DNA of 64,000 nt from Diphasiastrum complanatum (taxonomy: Eukaryota > Streptophyta > Lycopodiopsida > Lycopodiales > Lycopodiaceae): the NCBI GenBank assembly GCA_029204225.1, contig CM055107.1, positions 43,501,507 through 43,565,506 of the forward strand. The letters run 5' to 3'. This document shows, one piece after another, positions 59,274 through 64,000 of the stretch. Every line of letters starts with the position of its first letter. Position 1 is the stretch's first letter. The notes beneath the pieces were generated by a model. It was not told the origin of the DNA and ran no database searches. It saw only the letters and a program-made list of their open reading frames with translations. Position numbers and translations under genes: made by a program.

Positions 59274-61494
59274 TGGCTTTTCTTAATGTACTACAATTCA
59301 TGCAATAATCTACTTCAAGTGCTTGGGAGAAAAAAAATGTTGTTTTTTTGCAATATTAATTTTGAGTGCATTTGCTTCATGGCACTTGTTTTATTACTCT
59401 ATTTGTGCTTGACTTCAATATCAATTGTATAGAATATGTATATCTTTTAAATTCATAATTTCTATAGTGAAGCATAAAATTTGCAAACCATACTCATCGT
59501 ATCGACTCTGAGTTCTAAGTGGGTGGAGAAAGCTTATCAAGAGTTTATTTTGAGCAGAAAAAATTTCATAGGTGAAATTCTTCTTGCACCAATGTAATTT
59601 AGTTATTCCTACAAAAGTGTCTAAGAGCTATTTTTACATTGATTTTTTTCATTTATTGTGACTCCTTCTATATGTTGTATTCAACTCAACATACCCATAA
59701 CCCACAGGTCTCATATAAACTTTGAACTCCTATTTTCTTTTGATTTACAAAATGGATGACGATTTTGATTCTGAGCACAGAAGTGATAGTCAATAGAATC
59801 AATCAGAGTGTGACTATGAAGATTAGTATGGGAGCACAAAGATAGTGTTTCAGATCAATATGAGCAACATGACTCATATGAAGATCATTTGGGATGTTAT
59901 GAAATCCATTCTAATCAATATAAAGATCATGAGGTGTACTAGTCAAATCAATCCAACATAGGTGGTGGTTTTTATAGTAGTAATAGTGATGATGAGCTAG
60001 ATTCACAACAATCAAAACATCATTGCAACTCACAAGGTGAGCACACATTATAATACATGAACTCCATTTGGCAACTTGAACAATCATCACCTTATGTGCA
60101 ATGTATCAACAACTCTCTTGGAGATCAACAAAATAGTCTCTATGCCACTTCTTAGAGCCACTTTGGTTCTGCATTAGTATTGTTTGATGGATGATCAAGT
60201 CCTATTATGATTGAACAATGGTTGGAAAATTATCAGCTCTATTTTTCCATTTATCAATATAACAATGATTTGATTCAAGATCTCAAGTATCTAATGCCAT
60301 TAATAAGGTTCACAATATATCATAGTTATCCTTGGCAGAACGAATCTAGTTGTCAAGCAGCATTTCTCCTTGCACTTATTGTCTTACGACCAATAAATGT
60401 AGACAACCGTGGACTCCTAGTATTGAAAAGATTTGGTGGCCCTTTTGATATCAATTGAGTCAACCAAAAGATCCATTTCCCAAGTTTTGGCAATTTTGGA
60501 TTTTGAGATCCATTGTAGCACTTGAAGTTTGGAGTTTGTACCAGAAGAATGTTTTATTTTTTGGGTATCTTTGAATTTTAACAACCTCAAATTATTGAGC
60601 TTATTTTGCAGTGCACTATAAATCCAAGTTGAAGGAGAATGTACTTGGACTCATAGAAGAATATACCAGTATTTGCAAGCTCTTTAGAAGTTCTTCCTCT
60701 GTATTGTGATTTTCCAATATACGAATGAATCACATCCAATATACCTGTAAGAGGTGTTGGCTCCCATTCACTTATGCTTGATGGATATAAGTATGCAAGA
60801 ATCCAATACTTGTATGATAAATGATTTGATCTCTATAAGTTTTCAAGTCATAAATCAAAGCATATAGATGCAAGCAAATTTTCAACTTACAGTTACATTT
60901 TTGACAATCATGAATATTGAAATCTTGTAGATTTAATTATGAATGCATATAAACATTCTAATCCAGGACTTCTGAGATTGATTGCCCTCCCGGAGAAGTG
61001 CTAAACTCAAGGATTCTTGCTTTCCAATAAGATTTGAATGTCATCTCTCTCTTCTTCTTTGGTCGAAACATGTCTTTTGAGGATGGATGCAACAAAACCC
61101 ATGAGTTTTTTATGTAATTTGTTGTGTTTCAAATGCCAACTTCATCCTTCTCATTGTGAAGAATCACCGATTCAATTTTGGATCTTGGTCTCCTAGCCAT
61201 AGTCATTGTTGCCCTAAGTGAAGCGCCAAATTCTCAAATTTGTGACATTGATTCTAGATTCAATGTTCCATCAGTCTTATCAAATGTAACCAAGGGATAG
61301 GATCACGGTAACAACATATGGTAACTATGCTTACTGTTGAATTGTACCAATGTAGTAATAAGTTTCCCAATATATTAACTATCATGGTTAAATATTTTAG
61401 CTTGAGACTCTATTAGCACATTTAGGGCGGACACTGTCTACCAATAGAATGCTTCCATGTTGCGACAATTTGAAAATTTATAAAAGTTTATTTC
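59274..61494. other. AT-rich spacer with a weak coding-like trace
   Basis: Between about 59750 and 60458 plus-strand frames look protein-like but are broken: an acidic/His-Asn-Ser-rich part (FYSSNSDDELDSQQSKHHCN near 59970) and an open 83-codon frame, 60207-60458 (MIEQWLENYQLYFSIYQYNN). No family is recognised; a decayed gag is one possibility. The remainder has no recognised features. Confidence 0.25.
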
Positions 61495-61630
61495 TATTAC
61501 CTAATTGAAATATGCTATGTTACGTAGATTCCAAATATATGCGATTGGGCCATATGTCGGACGAAATGAAGAAAAAAAATAAAAAGCATCTTTACAAAGG
61601 GTCGTTCTAGAGTTTAGAACTCCTCTAATG
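61495..61630. mobile_element. Partial relative of the 378-bp inverted-repeat element
   Basis: Read in reverse complement from 61630: cattagaggagttctaaa, gaccctttgtaaagat, a T-rich stretch, then aatctacgtaacata. This follows the left end of the element at 16040 (cattagaggagttctaaat, gaccctttgtaaagatt, aatctatgtaacgta). The opposite terminus was not found, so this copy is truncated or strongly diverged. Confidence 0.65.
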
Positions 61631-62721
61631 CATTACAACTTTCTCCCATTACATGATTAGACAAGATTTGTGTGAATTTTGACTACAAATTCTCTCTCTA
61701 ACAAGATTCCTTGTAAAGTATGCACGTCAAAAATTCCACGACAAGAATGTGAATATGCACGTAGCTTGACCCTTTTAAGGTGATTTATGAGCATTTTTTG
61801 CATTCAAATTTGCAAGGCATAGTAGAGTTCATAAAATGTTTATGAAGTTGTTTCACAAAGAGATGAACCCTATAGAAAGTTAGAATGTGTTTGAGAAAGA
61901 AAAACAAGTTAGAAAGTGGGGCCCATGATTGAATTAAGGCATCAAAAAGACAAAAGGGGCGTGTTGGCTATGTTTACTATCTAAAAAAGATTTCCTCTAG
62001 ATTTCTAGATTAATTAGGTATCTCTTTGTGCTATGGTCACTAGAAAATCCATTCAAACTACATAACCAACCAAGGAACTCCTCTTGCACAATGTTGCGGT
62101 TTAACAATTGAGGTTGTGTCCCTTTTTTTTTCATGTCATTTATGTTTTTCACTAGATTTAAACTACTCATACTGGCTTTAGTTTGACATCTAGCTTCAAA
62201 TGCATACTTTAATTTTAGTATTAAGAGCTCCAAATGGGCATCTTTTGTGCTATGTCAAATGGCAAAATGTTTTGCATTTTTCAATCTTATAAGTGAGTTA
62301 AATATCCCAAAACATACTCTCACTTTTAGATGGAAATCTAAGATTCTTGGTCAATATAGGTGTATGAGAGCATAAAATGTCATTTGGAAGCTATAACTTT
62401 GACAAGCCTTTTTATTTCAAAGTACAACATGAGCCTTTGATACCCCTATGATAAATGAGTTATGTATTTCAGACTAGGATCACAGCAAATCCAAATGGAA
62501 GCATAAATTGCAAATCCTAATAGGATTGTAAAGCTAGAGCACACAGCCAAATTACAAAGTTATTTCCAAGTCCAAAAAAAAGATTCCACAAACAGAACAA
62601 TGGATTGATGATATTGGGAGAGGCAAGAACAGCAAGAACATGAACTGACAGGAAACGTCTGAATATGCTTTTAGGAAGTAATATCAAAGTCTAGGTAGCT
62701 CTAGTTACAATTGTATCGGCT
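61631..62721. other. Spacer and 3' flank of C2 gene 3
   Basis: No gene was recognised. Bases just before 62722 (tagctctagttacaattg, tatcg) are the reverse complement of the 3' flank of C2 gene 2, showing that the duplicated block includes the 3' untranslated region. Confidence 0.45.
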
Positions 62722-63243
62722 TTAACGATGCCGAACAGAAAGACTGGAGTTAAATCGATCAGGAAAGCGTCCCGTGGGAGGAACGCAAACATTCAGAATT
62801 CCCCGTGGCTGCGAGTCACGAAAGATCAGGATCGGCGTGATTGGACATATTTTTGGGCTTTTATCAGCTTTCACAACATCTGCTATCAGAATGCGGGCTG
62901 TGCCCACCAGCTTGTCTCTACCCAGCAGCTTTTCTTTCCAGGTTCCGGAGCAATGTATTTCTACCGTCAGTTGGGCGGCTTCATCTTGAAAAAGACGTTC
63001 ATCAATGGAGAAACTCAGCTTAGAATTCCAGCTGGGATTACTACCTCCCTCGTTATCCATGCGAGTGCGCAATTTATACTTTGGATCTACGTAAGCTACA
63101 GCGAATGTGGTTGCCTTTCCAGTAGAGTCCACGTTTCTCAGGTCCTGTGCCGACATTATAAACAACTCTAACGTGCGGCGTCTCTGTGAAAAGCCGTCTG
63201 TTCTGACAGATCTGGCCATCTTCCTGGGCAAATGCACACACAT
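62722..63243 (-). CDS. Small C2-domain protein, SRC2-like (gene 3)
   Basis: A 173-residue single-C2 protein, intronless. It starts MCVHLPRKMARSVRTDG, then RRTLELFIMSAQDLRNV, FAVAYVDPKYKLRTRMDN, the signature GGSNPSWNSKLSFSID and EAAQLTVEIHCSGTWKEKLL. The doubled hexapeptide KEKLLG-RDKLVG and TARILIADVVKA follow, and the end is VCVPPTGRFPDRF. The MCV start is preferred because the leader before it is conserved with gene 2; MARSV (residue 9) is the alternative and corresponds to the start of gene 1. No signal peptide or membrane helix is present. A TATA-like string on the minus strand (about 63543-63550) would give a leader of about 300 bases. Function is inferred from the family: lipid or membrane association, often stress-linked. 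Confidence 0.87.
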   Translation of the reverse strand: MCVHLPRKMARSVRTDGFSQRRRTLELFIMSAQDLRNVDSTGKATTFAVAYVDPKYKLRTRMDNEGGSNPSWNSKLSFSIDERLFQDEAAQLTVEIHCSGTWKEKLLGRDKLVGTARILIADVVKADKSPKICPITPILIFRDSQPRGILNVCVPPTGRFPDRFNSSLSVRHR

Positions 63244-64000
63244 TTTTGGATGATCTAAATTACCCAGAAGTCTACTGCAAAGCGAGATATCCGGAACTAA
63301 AACTGAAGAACAGTCTATCGATACAAAGTACCTTGCTAGCGTACTCCAAATCAGAGTGACTGGTGAGCTGAAAGTTCAGGACAAACAAGTTTTCCTTCAA
63401 GAGAACAAAACAAAAGCAATTTCTCCAATGAACCAGACTATGTTTTGAACAAGAACAGAGGTTTCAGTTTTAAAGATCTAATTCTAACACTGCTGAGTGC
63501 CAGAAGCCCCACATTGCGCAGATCACACAAGAACTGGTGAAGATATAAATGATAGAGTCCTCATTGTAGCAGCTTTGGGCTTGCAAATATGTCATGTGGC
63601 CTATAGTGATGTGCCACTTGGAGCTTAATATTTCCAGCTATTGTAAATGGAATAGTTGTACAGCACATACGTAAGTTGTACAGCACATAGGTTGCATCAT
63701 ATGAAATTTTACCCTTGCTACATACAGTTTTACAAATCATGGTAATAAACAGAAGAGTGAGAAAATATCTAATTAACATTGTAACATTAAAATTAACGCT
63801 ACAAACAAGAGAATAACAAGGCATTTCTGTTGATATAGTTACAAGAAACAAAATAGACAATTTTTTTTTCATGAATTTCCACACAGAATCACATTAAAAG
63901 TAGGTGAATCGTAACAAAGCGAATAGAACTCAACAGGGCAGGAATTCATGTGTAATGGGCACAAGAGGAAGAGGAGGAATTCCAAGTGAAAATCCCAAAC
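63244..64000 (-). promoter_or_regulatory. Leader and upstream region of C2 gene 3
   Basis: The first hundred bases upstream of the ATG match the leader of C2 gene 2 (gatagactgttcttc, gggtaatttagatcatc). Beyond about 63350 similarity is lost. The 107-codon minus-strand frame at 63561-63884 has no family features and is probably not a gene. A 20-bp repeat (gttgtacagcacata) occurs twice near 63655-63690. Confidence 0.35.

Noticed and set aside
63561-63884. 107-codon minus-strand frame upstream of C2 gene 3
   Set aside because: It is AT-rich with hydrophobic low-information composition, no homologue known to me, and lies in the expected promoter region.

Overview
The window reads as nuclear DNA of a plant with a large, retrotransposon-filled genome. 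The evidence is many Ty1/copia and a few Ty3/gypsy remnants with plant-type features (primer-binding sites complementary to the 3' end of initiator methionine tRNA, 5-bp target duplications, TG...CA LTRs), low gene density, AT-rich spacers, and three small intronless C2-domain genes of the plant SRC2-like kind. A gymnosperm or another large-genome seed plant fits, but the species cannot be fixed from sequence alone. There is no sign of bacterial operons, CRISPR arrays or organellar genes.

Layout. 1-4320: no recognisable gene. 4322-8500: a GC-rich hairpin repeat, tandem repeats, C2 gene 1 (minus, 5003-5476), a second copy of the hairpin repeat, and a weak coding-like stretch. 8866-17070: a stack of broken copia copies. 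It holds an RNase H end with its LTR, an integrase tail, then two copies of one family (family A) that both lack integrase. The last LTR carries a 378-bp inverted-repeat element. 18520-21053: a LINE scrap joined to a family B copia RT-RNase H pseudogene and part of its LTR. 22318-22842: C2 gene 2 (plus). 25249-26100: an isolated family B LTR on the opposite strand. 26900-28100: tandem repeats. 28407-32120: a decayed Ty3/gypsy gag-protease region, with its protease end present twice. 34064-35152: the left arm of a 1.1-kb inverted duplication, followed by a (CT)75 tract. 37075-37743: a 215-bp tandem duplication running into a gypsy gag scrap.

37841-51219 is the structural centre. A complete, apparently very young copia element (38310-44740) has two 655-bp LTRs that read as identical, a TATTC target duplication and an unbroken 1317-residue Gag-Pol. 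It sits inside the 3' LTR of an older copia (minus strand, frameshifted, YVDD changed to YVYD). The older copia ends abruptly at 47392 against the right arm of the inverted duplication. That arm is itself split by a third element (47410-50137, CAGAT duplication, 650-bp LTRs) that has lost everything except an RNase H tail. 51230-54116 is a second family B copy with part of its LTR. 55290-57938 is a decayed long reading frame of unknown origin, and 57960-59273 holds copia gag scraps. 62722-63243 is C2 gene 3 (minus), a close duplicate of gene 2.

Functionally there are only two layers. One is the C2 genes, probably small membrane- or lipid-associated signalling proteins. The other is the retroelements, of which only the 38310-44740 element looks able to supply its own enzymes; the broken relatives would depend on others. 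No previously undescribed multi-gene system was recognised. The most unusual signals are the fresh nested element, the RNase-H-only element, a shared integrase deletion with a recurrent junction motif in family A, the 1.1-kb inverted duplication, and LTRs loaded with family-specific short repeats.
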